DNA of 44,379 bases from Verrucomicrobiota bacterium (GTDB lineage Bacteria > Verrucomicrobiota > Verrucomicrobiia > Limisphaerales > JAHDYP01), in assembly GCA_023383055.1 (NCBI GenBank), contig JAHDYP010000038.1, positions 1-44,379 of the forward strand, read 5' to 3'. Position 1 is the first letter of the stretch, and each line of letters starts with the position of its first letter. This document shows positions 34,977 to 43,828 of this stretch, piece by piece. A program made the position numbers and the translations under genes. The notes beneath the pieces were generated by a model. The model did no database searches, was not told where the DNA came from, and saw only the letters and a program-made list of their open reading frames with translations.

Positions 34977-37900
34977 ATGGCCAATGCCATCCTCGAACGG
35001 TTGCTGGACCGGTTGTACGCCTCCCTGGTTTACGGTCCCTGCTTATCCTGTCGTCCCCATCACAGCCGGCAACGGCTCGATCTGACCGGCCTGCGCGCGC
35101 TTCAGCACCTGGCGCCAGACGAGATCCTGCCCCGCCTGCTCGACGGGAACGGGACGGTGGAACTGCTGGCCAAAACCCCTCCCTGGCGCGGTCCGTGGGA
35201 AGATGACGCGCCCTTGTCCGACGCGGAACGCGCCGCCCGGCGCGCGTTCCAGACCCAGGAACGACTCCTCCTCAAGCTGCGCGACGTCGCCGAAGACGCG
35301 AACGATTACGAGCAGGAAACCGGGGAGAACGCGCTTTACCTGGGATATCCGTTGCTGCATGTGCCCGCCGGGATCGCCGCCATCGGCGGAGCGTCGCCGC
35401 GTATCCTCGCGCCGGTGGCGTTGTTACCGATTGGGTTGGTCGTCAAACGCGGCGCGAAATCGTCCGTCACCCTGGCGGGCAAAGGCGCGGGCGTGGACAA
35501 GGTCATCGCCAATTTCCCCCTGCTGGCCTGGCTCGAACAGCAAACCGGCCGGGATACCAGCGATCTGTTTGTCGACGAGGACGGCTCGCAGCCATGGCGG
35601 GAGATCAACGAGTTAACCAAACTCCTCGCGGAATGCCTGCACGTCGCCATACCGCCCGCATTCAGCGCGGCCGGCGGCCTCGAGGCAGTGCCCGGAACGG
35701 AAGCGCTCCCGGACGAACCGCGGTTCCTCAACGCCGCCGTCCTCGGCCTTTTTCCGCTTTCGAATCAGGGCTTGCTGAGGGATCTCAAGGCGATGGTAAG
35801 AGGCGAGAGCCTCTCGGGCACGGTTGAGCCCTTCCTCCAGGCGCACCCGGCGCGGGACCGGGCGGAACCCGCACCCGGCCGGCGGATGCGGAACTTCGCC
35901 CAGGAACGGTTGGTGACGCTCGCGGATCCCTGCCAGGCGCGGGCGGTGCGGCTGGCCGGAAACACGCCCTTGCTCGTGATCCATGGCCCGCCCGGCACCG
36001 GGAAGAGCCAGACCATCACCAACCTGATTGGCGATCATCTCGCCCGCGGCGAGCGCGTTCTGTTCATCTGTGAAAAGCGAACAGCCATGGACGTCGTCCA
36101 ACATCGGTTGGCGCACCTCGGCTTGGGTGCCTTGTGCGCCGTGGTGCATGACCCGCAGCGCGATCAGCGAGACCTTTACATGGGGATCCGCCAGCAACTC
36201 GACGACTTGCCCGAACGTAAAACCGATCCCACCGCCGATGCGAAACTCCAGCAGACGGATGAAGAATTGCAGCGGCTCCATCTCGAATTATCCGGCTACC
36301 GCGATGCCCTCGCCGAACCGCCCCACCCGGGGCAACCGGGATTCCACGACCTCGTAGGCGAGTGGATGAACCTGCCGGCCGGCGGCGTGAATTTCTCTGA
36401 GGAAGTCCTGGGAACCGCCCGCTGGGATGAACTCGCGCCCGCGGTCCCGGCGTTGAGCGAAACCCTCGAGCGAGCGCGCGCCGCGAACCTGCCCGAAAAT
36501 CCATGGGCTGAAGCCGCGGGGGTTGAATTGGGAGAGTTCCTGTCGCGCCCCGTCACGGAATGGCGCTCCCGCTTCGAGGCGTTGTTCACTCCGGCCACGG
36601 AGTTGGACGCGTTGGTCGCCGAGGATCTGCCGCCGCTCAAGGAAGGCGATTTGCTTGCTCAGGCCGACGCCCGCGAAGATCTGGCCCGCCGACTGACCGC
36701 CCTGGACGCGCTCGGTTCGGACTCCCTTCGCGGTATTTGGTGCGAACGGTCCGTCGAAACGCTGACGCAGACCCTCGCCGATTTCGAGGCGCTGGCGTCG
36801 TCCCACGACTTGGTGAGTCGGCAATCGCTCGATCCCGAACTCGCCTCCTTCGTGGTCGAGAAACCGCCCGGCGCGCTCGAATTGAACCAGGCGCTCACCG
36901 CGCTCGATGACTACGACGCCGCCTCGGCCAAGTGGTACGGCTTTCTGCTGGGCGCGAAGCAGGCCGCCGCGCGGAAGCTCGCCGCCCGCTACGGTTTCAA
37001 GCTGACCCACGAAGTCAGCCAACGGCTCCGGCGGTTTCTGGAATCGGTCAAGGCCCGCGTGCTATGCCAGGATTTCCTGGTCCGGACTTTTAGGATCTCA
37101 CCGGCCGGTTTGCTCCCCGATGCCGAACTCACCGTCGCCTGGACGCGGAACCGCGACTATTTGCGCGCGATCCGCGCGGTGAAACAGGGAACTCCACCCG
37201 GGCTCGAAACGTTCGTCGCCCTTGCCCTCGGAGGTTCACTGGCCGAGGCGGCGGCGAAGATCGAGCTCTCGGCCCGACGCGCCCGGAAGCTCGCCGAGTT
37301 CGAGACCGCCCTGAAGCACGTCGGTCTTTTCTCCGCGGACTGGCTGCTGTCGCAAGCTGCTGCCTGGCGTTCGAACGCGCGGGCAGTGCCGCTGCTGACC
37401 GCCCTGGGCGAGCAGTTCGAATCGCTCGAAATCGTGCTTCGTTTCCGGCTCGCCTTCGCTCAGGTGCCCGCCTCGCTGCAACCAGCCACAATCGGGTTGG
37501 TGGCAAATGGCGCCCTGGCCGAGATCGCTCTTCCCGCGTTGCGCAAGGCATTGCTGGCACGGGAAATTTCCACCCGGGTGCGCGGCAACCCTTTCCTGCA
37601 ACAGGTGGACGCCGAACGCCTCGAGCGGTTATTCCGCCGCTATGCCGAACTGGAAACCGCCAAACGAACGCTCGTGCGTGACGTCATCCTGCACCGCTGG
37701 ACCAGCCGACAGCGCGAACGGCTGCTCGCTGCCACCGGCACGCAGTTGAATGCGGCGGGCGCGGCCTTGAAACGTCGCCTGTTCACGCGCGGCGAGCGGG
37801 CGCTCAAGCTCCGGCAGATGATCGCCCAGGGCGCGCAACAACCCGGCGGCGATCCGCTGTTCGACACCTGCCCGGTCTGGATGGCGAGCCCGTCCACGGT

Positions 37901-39287
37901 GGCCCAGATCTTCCCGCGCCAACCCCTGTTCGAAGTGATGGTCTTCGACGAAGCCTCGCAGTGTCGCCTGGAAGAGGCGCTGCCGGTCCTCACCCGTGGC
38001 CAGCGGGTGGTCATCGCCGGCGATCCCAAGCAACTCCCGCCCACCCGCTTCTTCGAAAGCGCCATCGCCGACGCCGAACCCGAAGCAGCGGAGACGGATC
38101 AGGAACTGTTCGAACAACAGCAGGCCGAGACGGAAGATCTGCTTTCCGCGGCGTTGAACCTCGACGTGCGCCAATGTTATCTCGATGTCCATTACCGTTC
38201 GCGCAACGACGGCCTGATCGAGTTCAGCAATCGCAGCTTCTACGACCGCCGCCTCCAGGCCGTCCCCGGCCATCCCATGAACCGCCCCCAGGCTCCCCCC
38301 ATCCGGCTGATCCGCGCCGACGGCGTTTACCTGAAGCGCGGCAACGCCAAGGAAGCCGCCATGGTCTGCGACCTCGTGCGGGAGTTGCTGAACCGACCCC
38401 TGCCGCCGTCCATCGGCGTGGCCTGCTTCAACCTGACCCAGCGCGATTTGATCCTCGACCGGCTCGAGGAGTTGGCCGAGCAGGACCCCGACTTCGCCCG
38501 CCAACTGGAACAGGCCAGGGCCCGCCGCGGCGCGGCCTCGTTCGAAGGCCTGTTCGTCAAAAACCTCGAGAACGTCCAAGGCGACGAACGCGATCATATC
38601 ATCATCAGCACCACCTTCGGCCCCGATCCTCAGGGCCGGTTCCGTCGCAACTTCGGACCCGTGGGCAAGAGCGGCGGCGGCCGCCGGCTCAATGTGCTCG
38701 TCACGCGCGCCCGGGAGCGGATCCACGTCATCACTTCCATTCCCCGGTCCGAATATGCCGCGCTGCCGCCGGTGACGGCCGGTCAGACGCCGGGCGGACG
38801 CTGGCTCCTCTACGCCTATCTGCGCTTCATCGAGGAACTCGAGCAACAATTCGCCGAACGCGTCCAGCGCGAAGATGCCCCGCCCGCCGCCCCCGAAGTC
38901 CGCACCGAGGAGGCGCCGCATCGCTCGACGGTTGCGCTCGGTCTGGCCCGACAACTGGCACAGAAGGGTCGACTCGGCTCGCAAGTGCCTTGGGGTAACG
39001 CCGGCTTTTGCGTCGACATCGCCGTGCAACACCCGCACCGGGCCGGTGACGTGACCGTGGGAGTGCTCTGCGATTTCAACCGCTACCCGCAGGCCGAAGA
39101 TCCAGTCGAATGGGAACTGTTCCGCACCTCAATGCTCGAAGCGCAGGGCTGGAGGTTTCACCGTGTCCTGTCGCCCGGACTGTTCGCCAATCCACGGAAA
39201 CTCCTGGCGGACCTCGCCGCCGCCGAGGCGGTGACCCATCCCAGTCCAACTGAAACGAACCGGCGCAATTCGCCGAGCCCGACCTGA
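34977..39287 (+). CDS. Superfamily 1 helicase with DUF4011-like N-terminus and Vsr/MTES-like nuclease-fold C-terminus
   Basis: 1436 aa. The N-terminal 260 residues resemble DUF4011 ('ENALYLGYPLLHVPAG', 'RILAPVALLPIGLVVKRGAK'). The helicase core has Walker A GPPGTGKS (about 336-343), Walker B 'VMVFDEASQC' (about 985-994), 'VVIAGDPKQLPPTRFF' (about 1011-1026), 'NVQGDERDHIIISTTFG' and 'LNVLVTRARERIHVI' (about 1238). A long helical insertion separates the first two. Residues about 1315-1415 match the restriction-endonuclease-like domain at the end of many DUF4011 helicases ('VDIAVQHPHRAGDVTVGVLC', then 'LEAQGWRFHRVLSPGLFANP'). There the usual G-I-E-C-D-G reads G-V-L-C-D-F, so the Glu is lost and activity is uncertain. 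Related proteins act in phage defence. Confidence 0.9.
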   Translation: MANAILERLLDRLYASLVYGPCLSCRPHHSRQRLDLTGLRALQHLAPDEILPRLLDGNGTVELLAKTPPWRGPWEDDAPLSDAERAARRAFQTQERLLLKLRDVAEDANDYEQETGENALYLGYPLLHVPAGIAAIGGASPRILAPVALLPIGLVVKRGAKSSVTLAGKGAGVDKVIANFPLLAWLEQQTGRDTSDLFVDEDGSQPWREINELTKLLAECLHVAIPPAFSAAGGLEAVPGTEALPDEPRFLNAAVLGLFPLSNQGLLRDLKAMVRGESLSGTVEPFLQAHPARDRAEPAPGRRMRNFAQERLVTLADPCQARAVRLAGNTPLLVIHGPPGTGKSQTITNLIGDHLARGERVLFICEKRTAMDVVQHRLAHLGLGALCAVVHDPQRDQRDLYMGIRQQLDDLPERKTDPTADAKLQQTDEELQRLHLELSGYRDALAEPPHPGQPGFHDLVGEWMNLPAGGVNFSEEVLGTARWDELAPAVPALSETLERARAANLPENPWAEAAGVELGEFLSRPVTEWRSRFEALFTPATELDALVAEDLPPLKEGDLLAQADAREDLARRLTALDALGSDSLRGIWCERSVETLTQTLADFEALASSHDLVSRQSLDPELASFVVEKPPGALELNQALTALDDYDAASAKWYGFLLGAKQAAARKLAARYGFKLTHEVSQRLRRFLESVKARVLCQDFLVRTFRISPAGLLPDAELTVAWTRNRDYLRAIRAVKQGTPPGLETFVALALGGSLAEAAAKIELSARRARKLAEFETALKHVGLFSADWLLSQAAAWRSNARAVPLLTALGEQFESLEIVLRFRLAFAQVPASLQPATIGLVANGALAEIALPALRKALLAREISTRVRGNPFLQQVDAERLERLFRRYAELETAKRTLVRDVILHRWTSRQRERLLAATGTQLNAAGAALKRRLFTRGERALKLRQMIAQGAQQPGGDPLFDTCPVWMASPSTVAQIFPRQPLFEVMVFDEASQCRLEEALPVLTRGQRVVIAGDPKQLPPTRFFESAIADAEPEAAETDQELFEQQQAETEDLLSAALNLDVRQCYLDVHYRSRNDGLIEFSNRSFYDRRLQAVPGHPMNRPQAPPIRLIRADGVYLKRGNAKEAAMVCDLVRELLNRPLPPSIGVACFNLTQRDLILDRLEELAEQDPDFARQLEQARARRGAASFEGLFVKNLENVQGDERDHIIISTTFGPDPQGRFRRNFGPVGKSGGGRRLNVLVTRARERIHVITSIPRSEYAALPPVTAGQTPGGRWLLYAYLRFIEELEQQFAERVQREDAPPAAPEVRTEEAPHRSTVALGLARQLAQKGRLGSQVPWGNAGFCVDIAVQHPHRAGDVTVGVLCDFNRYPQAEDPVEWELFRTSMLEAQGWRFHRVLSPGLFANPRKLLADLAAAEAVTHPSPTETNRRNSPSPT

Positions 39288-39289
39288 CC

Positions 39290-40657
39290 ATGCCGTTCTA
39301 TCTGCGCCAGAGCCTCCGGATCGGGCCATTCCGGTTCAATCTCTCGAAATCGGGCGTGGGCGTCTCTGCCGGGGTCAAAGGCTTCCGTGTCGGCACCGGG
39401 CCGCGCGGTCATTACGTCCACGCCGGCAGGGGCGGCCTGGTTTACCGGAAGACCTTCTCGCCGCGCCGCGCCGGAACTCCACTGCGGTCACCACCTCCAC
39501 CGCCGCCGTCGGCACGGACGGAAGCGCCGTCGGCACTGGACGAAATCGAGAGTGGCGATGTGCTCGCGATGGCGGACGAGAGCTCGGCGGAACTCCTGGC
39601 GGAACTGAACCGGAAGCGCCAGCTGTGGCGCTGGGGACCGATCGCGTTCGGCCTGGCCCTGGTGCTCCTGCTCGGGGCCTTGATAACCCGGGAAACAGTC
39701 CTGTTGGGGATGGGTATGATGGCGGTCGTAGGCGCAATCGCGGTCTGGATCCTGGATGTCCGCCGCAAAACCACCGCGCTGTTTTACCAGCTCGAACCGC
39801 CGATCTTATCCGCCGTCGAGCGACTGCACACCGCCTTGGACGCGATCGCTTCCTGTCAACGCATCTGGCTGGTCGAAGCGCGGGACACCCCATCGGATCG
39901 CAAACCCAACACCGGCACCACCAGTCGTGTCCGAAGGATACCGGTCCAATTGCGCGAAGCCACTCCACCATTCGTGAAGACCAATATTCGGCCGCTGTTG
40001 CTGCCGGCGGGGCGCCAACAGCTCTTTTTCCTGCCCGACCGATTGTTGGTCCTGGCGGAGAACGGCTACGGCGCCGTGCCGTACTCCGATCTCTCCTGCG
40101 AAGTTCGCTCGACGCGCTTCGTCGAAGAGGGCGGGGTCCCATCCGACTGCCGCATGGTCGATCATACCTGGAAACACGTCACCAAAAAGGGCGAGCCCGA
40201 CCGGCGCTTCCGGGACAACCCGCAAATCCCCATCGTCAGCTATGGCGAACTGACGCTGCGCTCCTCCACCGGCCTCAACGAACATTTTCAATTCTCCCGC
40301 GAAGGGGCGGCGGAAGAGCTCCCGAACGCTCTCGTCGGATTGGCGACAGCGCTCGCGAGCGCGCCCGTTGTGCCGCACTCGAACGGCGCAGCGAGTGCCG
40401 TCGAGACCTCCCCGCCGATCCTCGGCTCCACCAAGACTCTGGAACCCTCCGCTTCGGGCGACAGCTCCGCCACCGCGCTGCCGCTGGACCAGAGTTATTA
40501 CCTGTTCCGCTCCGGCGTCGAGGGGCCGTTCACTCTCGAGCAGCTGGAAGCGCGGCTTGCGACTGGGGACCTTTCGCCGGAATTCCTGGTCTGCCCCGGC
40601 CAAACCGGCCAGTGGCGCCCACTTCGAGAGTTCCTCGGCAACCCGCAAGGAACGTAG
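39290..40657 (+). CDS. DUF4236 membrane protein with C-terminal GYF-like domain
   Basis: 455 aa, starting 2 bases after the helicase stop. The N-terminus is DUF4236 ('IGPFRFNLSKSGVGVSAGVK', then 'GPRGHYVHAGRGGLVYRKTF'). Two hydrophobic segments (about 115-155) are followed by a domain of about 200 residues that includes 'RQQLFFLPDRLLVLAENGYG'. The last 60 residues are a GYF_2-type domain ('YYLFRSGVEGPFTLEQLEAR', 'GDLSPEFLVCPGQTGQWRPL'). Such combinations occur in bacterial proteins of unknown function, some from defence or stress contexts. The tight spacing says it is expressed with the helicase. Confidence 0.85.
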   Translation: MPFYLRQSLRIGPFRFNLSKSGVGVSAGVKGFRVGTGPRGHYVHAGRGGLVYRKTFSPRRAGTPLRSPPPPPPSARTEAPSALDEIESGDVLAMADESSAELLAELNRKRQLWRWGPIAFGLALVLLLGALITRETVLLGMGMMAVVGAIAVWILDVRRKTTALFYQLEPPILSAVERLHTALDAIASCQRIWLVEARDTPSDRKPNTGTTSRVRRIPVQLREATPPFVKTNIRPLLLPAGRQQLFFLPDRLLVLAENGYGAVPYSDLSCEVRSTRFVEEGGVPSDCRMVDHTWKHVTKKGEPDRRFRDNPQIPIVSYGELTLRSSTGLNEHFQFSREGAAEELPNALVGLATALASAPVVPHSNGAASAVETSPPILGSTKTLEPSASGDSSATALPLDQSYYLFRSGVEGPFTLEQLEARLATGDLSPEFLVCPGQTGQWRPLREFLGNPQGT

Positions 40658-40733
40658 AATTCGCCGCCAGAATCTGGAGGGGCGAGCTCATTCCTTATCG
40701 ACGACGGGCTGCCGGACGTCTAGCTTGCTCCCC

Positions 40734-41432
40734 ATGGACCATCCGCGACCCCGCGCACGGCTCACGACCCGACCACGCCAGCCAGCCAGCCCCATCAAGT
40801 GGTATCAGCTCAAGATCACCCTGGAATGCACCAAGCCCGCCGTCTGGCGCCGGATTGCCGTCCGGGGCGACATCAAACTGGACCTGCTCCACGCCGTCCT
40901 CCAACTCGCCATGGGATGGACCAATAGCCATCTCCATATGTTCTTGATCGGCGCGGACCGATATTCGGACTCCTCCATGATCGATAATCCAGGCTGGGGT
41001 GGCGACGAGGATAAGGACGAACGGAAACTGACCCTCGCGCAGGTGGTCGACCGCGGGTTTAACCTGTTCGGCTACGAGTACGATTTCGGGGATTCGTGGA
41101 CCCACCTCCTGGCCGTGGAAAAAGAACTCCCGCCGGATCCCGCCTCGAAGGCCATTGCCCGATGTCTGGATGGAGCACGCGCCTGTCCCCCGGAGGATTG
41201 CGGCGGATTTCCAGGCTTTGAGGAATTGCTGAAGGTGATGAAGAATCCGAAACACCGGGAATACCGGTCCATGGTCGAATGGTTGGGAGCCCCGTTTGAT
41301 CCAGAGGCGTTCAACCTCAGGGAAACCAACCTGTTCCTCGCACGCTTGAAATGGCCGCGAACATCCGTGGAACAACTGGCCCGCATCCTCCAGGCCCGCT
41401 TTTCCAGAAGATCCAGCCACGGCGCCGCCTGA
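40734..41432 (+). CDS. Plasmid pRiA4b ORF-3-like family protein
   Basis: 232 aa from the ATG at 40734. The family pattern is clear: 'YQLKITLECTKPAVWRRIAV' near the start, then 'LHAVLQLAMGWTNSHLHMFL', 'GYEYDFGDSWTHLLAVEKEL', 'CLDGARACPPEDCGGFPGFE' and 'FDPEAFNLRETN'. The D-F-G-D-x-W-x-H block and the acidic / Cys loop are invariant in the family. These proteins are frequent on plasmids and in transposable elements (IS1096 type) and as lone chromosomal genes. The biochemical function is unknown. It is 76 bases after the DUF4236 gene and just before the tRNA-Arg. Confidence 0.9.
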   Translation: MDHPRPRARLTTRPRQPASPIKWYQLKITLECTKPAVWRRIAVRGDIKLDLLHAVLQLAMGWTNSHLHMFLIGADRYSDSSMIDNPGWGGDEDKDERKLTLAQVVDRGFNLFGYEYDFGDSWTHLLAVEKELPPDPASKAIARCLDGARACPPEDCGGFPGFEELLKVMKNPKHREYRSMVEWLGAPFDPEAFNLRETNLFLARLKWPRTSVEQLARILQARFSRRSSHGAA

Positions 41433-41440
41433 TATTCGGT

Positions 41441-41470
41441 TTTACACTCCCCCGCGGGCCTGCTTATCTT
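41441..41470 (+). promoter_or_regulatory. Promoter of tRNA-Arg
   Basis: TTTACA (41441-41446) and TATCTT (41465-41470) are separated by 18 bases. Transcription would start near 41477, about 13 bases before the mature tRNA, after a GC-rich discriminator typical of stable-RNA promoters. Confidence 0.6.
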
Positions 41471-41489
41471 CATCCCACGGCCCCCGGTG

Positions 41490-41565
41490 GCCCCCATAGC
41501 TCAAATGGATAGAGCAACGGTTTCCTAAACCGTGGATTCCTGTTCAATTCAGGATGGGGGTACCA
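41490..41565 (+). tRNA. tRNA-Arg (anticodon CCT)
   Basis: Full cloverleaf of 73 bases plus encoded CCA (41563-41565). The acceptor GCCCCCA pairs with TGGGGGT (G-T at the first pair), the D-arm has AGCTCAAATGGATAGAGC, and the anticodon stem ACGGT/ACCGT encloses TTCCTAA with anticodon CCT. The T-arm is TCCTG-TTCAATT-CAGGA and the discriminator is A, as in Arg tRNAs. The 3' half is the likely attachment site for the adjacent integrase. Confidence 0.97.
41545..41565 (+). other. Likely attachment site (attL or attR) at the 3' end of tRNA-Arg
   Basis: A tyrosine integrase gene begins 110 bases after this tRNA and points away from it, the usual layout of tRNA-targeting islands in which the tRNA 3' end is the att core. 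The matching copy was not found in the remaining 2.8 kb, so the other junction should lie beyond the window. Limits are approximate. Confidence 0.5.
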
Positions 41566-41675
41566 ACTTCTAAAACGTTCATTACCAACAACATCAAAGG
41601 ACGTTTCTTCCCGGATTGTGCCGTTTTTCGCTTGATTGTGTGCTACAAAAATCCTACAAATCTGCCGGAAGCGGG

Positions 41676-42839
41676 ATGTCAAAACCGACTCGAAAACAGA
41701 AGTTGATCCGGAAAGAATTCCCCAGGGTTCGCCAAATCAGACGACGGGGATGCACCTATTACGCCGTGGATCTGCGGCGGACATTTTGGAAGGGACAGAA
41801 GTGGAAAAACTTCACGTCCCGGGATGACGCCCTCAAATACGCCGTCGAACTGGCCGCCTCCATCCAATCCAATGGGGTTCCCTCGGTCGCCAAGAACATC
41901 GCCAACCTTGAAGACGAGAAGCTGATCCGGTGGAACGAACAACTGGGAGCCCACGGCAAGACCATCGAAGACGCCGTGGAACTTATGCTCAACCACCTGG
42001 AGAAGGAACAACGACGAAGGGAGAGCGAACACGTCGGCTCCCTGCTGACCAAGTGGATGCTGGATCGGATCGAGAATAATTTGAAACCGATGCGGCCCCG
42101 GAGTGCCAAAACCCTTCGAGACATGGCCAACCGGTTCAAGGCGGACTTCGGGAAAGTCAAGATTTTGGAAATGACCCACCAACGGATCGAGTCGTATTTG
42201 AAGGATCTGGACGTGGAGAGCAACCAGACCCGGAAGAACCGCCACTCGTACCTGAAACAGTTCTTCAATTGGTGCGTACGGAACAAACACCTTCGGGAGA
42301 ATCCGGCCGACGAAATCCAGATCGATGTGGACCGTGGTGCTCCGAAGTTCTTCACCGTCGAACAGTGTCAGGAGTTGATGAAGAAGGCCCAAAACACGGA
42401 ACTGTGCGGGTATTTCGCTCTGACCTTGTTTGCCGGAATCCGACCCGAGGAAGCCAGTCTTTTGACCTGGGAGAACATCAACGGAGGAACCCGGGAGATT
42501 TCCATTCCCCCGGAGATATCGAAGACCAAACGTCACCGACTCTTCAACGTCTCGGACAATCTCCACGATTGGCTGGAGTTCTGTCGGTCTCAGGGGTCCC
42601 CGCTGATCCCCATCAACCTAAAGAACAAACGGCAGGCGTTCGTGAAGACCCTGTCGTTCCCCTGGATCCAGGATGGACTCCGCCACACGTTCTGTACCTT
42701 CCATTACGCCAAACACCACAACACGGAGGAACTCCGCCACATCATGGGGAACAGCCCTTCGGTGATTGACCGGTTCTACAAGGGAGCCATCGGGAAACTG
42801 GAAGTGGAGAAGTTTTGGGGGATTGGGCCGGAAGAGTGA
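41676..42839 (+). CDS. Tyrosine-type site-specific integrase
   Basis: 387 aa from the ATG at 41676 (GGAAG upstream); the frame is open back to 41616. The N-terminal part is an arm-binding domain ('GCTYYAVDLRRTFWKGQKWK'), then a core-binding SAM-like domain (about 115-215, 'ILEMTHQRIESYLKDLDVES'). The catalytic domain has Arg256 (FAGIRPEEAS), Lys in 'SKTKRHR', Arg336 ('DGLRHTF') and the nucleophile Tyr368 ('VIDRFYKG'). The two His positions are Asp333 and Asn359 instead. It lies directly after tRNA-Arg, so it probably integrates the island there. Confidence 0.92.
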   Translation: MSKPTRKQKLIRKEFPRVRQIRRRGCTYYAVDLRRTFWKGQKWKNFTSRDDALKYAVELAASIQSNGVPSVAKNIANLEDEKLIRWNEQLGAHGKTIEDAVELMLNHLEKEQRRRESEHVGSLLTKWMLDRIENNLKPMRPRSAKTLRDMANRFKADFGKVKILEMTHQRIESYLKDLDVESNQTRKNRHSYLKQFFNWCVRNKHLRENPADEIQIDVDRGAPKFFTVEQCQELMKKAQNTELCGYFALTLFAGIRPEEASLLTWENINGGTREISIPPEISKTKRHRLFNVSDNLHDWLEFCRSQGSPLIPINLKNKRQAFVKTLSFPWIQDGLRHTFCTFHYAKHHNTEELRHIMGNSPSVIDRFYKGAIGKLEVEKFWGIGPEE

Positions 42840-42962
42840 TGGATGGACCGCAGGTGCAGGGGGACGGGTGACCGAAGACCGCGTTTTTCTGTTTTTCGGC
42901 TGGCCCTTACTTCTGAGGATTCGTATAAACCAATGGCACCCCTGAACTGGAAGGACTCTGCA

Positions 42963-43820
42963 ATGACAATACCGGGAAAAATCGCAACGCGCTTAACAGC
43001 TGGTATCAAACGATTTCAACCCATCGTGGAGGGCGCAAAATCACGGGATATCAACGAGTCCGACACGGTCATTATTGTTACCGACATGTTAGAGGGTGTG
43101 TTTGGCTTCGACAAATACTCGGAGGTGACTTCCGAAATGATGATCCGCAGTACATTCTGCGACCTGGCGATACGGCTCGACGGCAAGGTGCGCGTAATCA
43201 TCGAAGTCAAAGCCATCGGGTTGGAGCTTAAGGAGGCCCATGTCAAGCAGGCGGTGGATTATGCGGCCAACCAGGGGATCGAGTGGGTTGTGTTGACGAA
43301 TGGGCTGATGTGGCAAGTCTACCGGGTCATTTTTGCCCAACCAATCGGTCAAGAGATTGTCGCAGACATCAACTTTCTGGCCCTCAACTCTCGCTTGGAA
43401 TCGGACTTGGAGCTTCTCTATATGCTCTCGCGAGAGGGTTTTTCTAAGTCACTCCTGGATGATTACCACACCCAGCGACAGGCCATGAGCCGGTTTTTCC
43501 TCGCGGCCATGATGCTCAGCGAACCTGTGCTGATGGTGATGAGACGTGAACTGAAGCGTGTTTCTCCTGATGTCAAAATTGACACAGCCGACATTGCCAG
43601 GGCATTGACCGATGAGGTTCTGAAAAGAGATGTGATGGAAAGTGACAAGTTTCAAGAGGCCAAGAGGAAAATCTGCCGGTCGCAAAACCGATCTCTGCGA
43701 GCGTCCAAGTCTGGCTTGGCTGAAACGGCTGTTGCACTGACGGAGCCGACTGTCTGCTCGCCTCCTGCGTCGACCTCGGCTGGGAGTGGAGGAAGTGCTC
43801 CTTCAACTCGCTCAGCCTAA
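42963..43820 (+). CDS. Type I restriction HsdR N-terminal domain-like protein
   Basis: 285 aa from the ATG at 42963 (GGAAGGA at 8 bases); the frame is open back to 42843. Residues about 30-125 match HsdR_N / restriction endonuclease-like proteins: 'NESDTVIIVTDMLEGVFGFD', Asp67 in 'FCDLAIRL', E81-V-K83 in 'VIIEVKAIG', and Q96-A-V-D-Y100. This is a full PD-(D/E)xK site with the QxxxY helix, so DNA cleavage is plausible. No helicase or methyltransferase is attached. The last 50 residues are Ser/Ala/Pro rich and look unrelated, possibly a frame change. Base composition is less GC-rich than the core genes. Confidence 0.8.
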   Translation: MTIPGKIATRLTAGIKRFQPIVEGAKSRDINESDTVIIVTDMLEGVFGFDKYSEVTSEMMIRSTFCDLAIRLDGKVRVIIEVKAIGLELKEAHVKQAVDYAANQGIEWVVLTNGLMWQVYRVIFAQPIGQEIVADINFLALNSRLESDLELLYMLSREGFSKSLLDDYHTQRQAMSRFFLAAMMLSEPVLMVMRRELKRVSPDVKIDTADIARALTDEVLKRDVMESDKFQEAKRKICRSQNRSLRASKSGLAETAVALTEPTVCSPPASTSAGSGGSAPSTRSA

Positions 43821-43828
43821 CTGAAATA

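Noticed and set aside
37629..39038. 469-codon minus-strand frame opposite the helicase gene
   Set aside because: Antisense shadow; helicase motifs on the plus strand cover the same bases.
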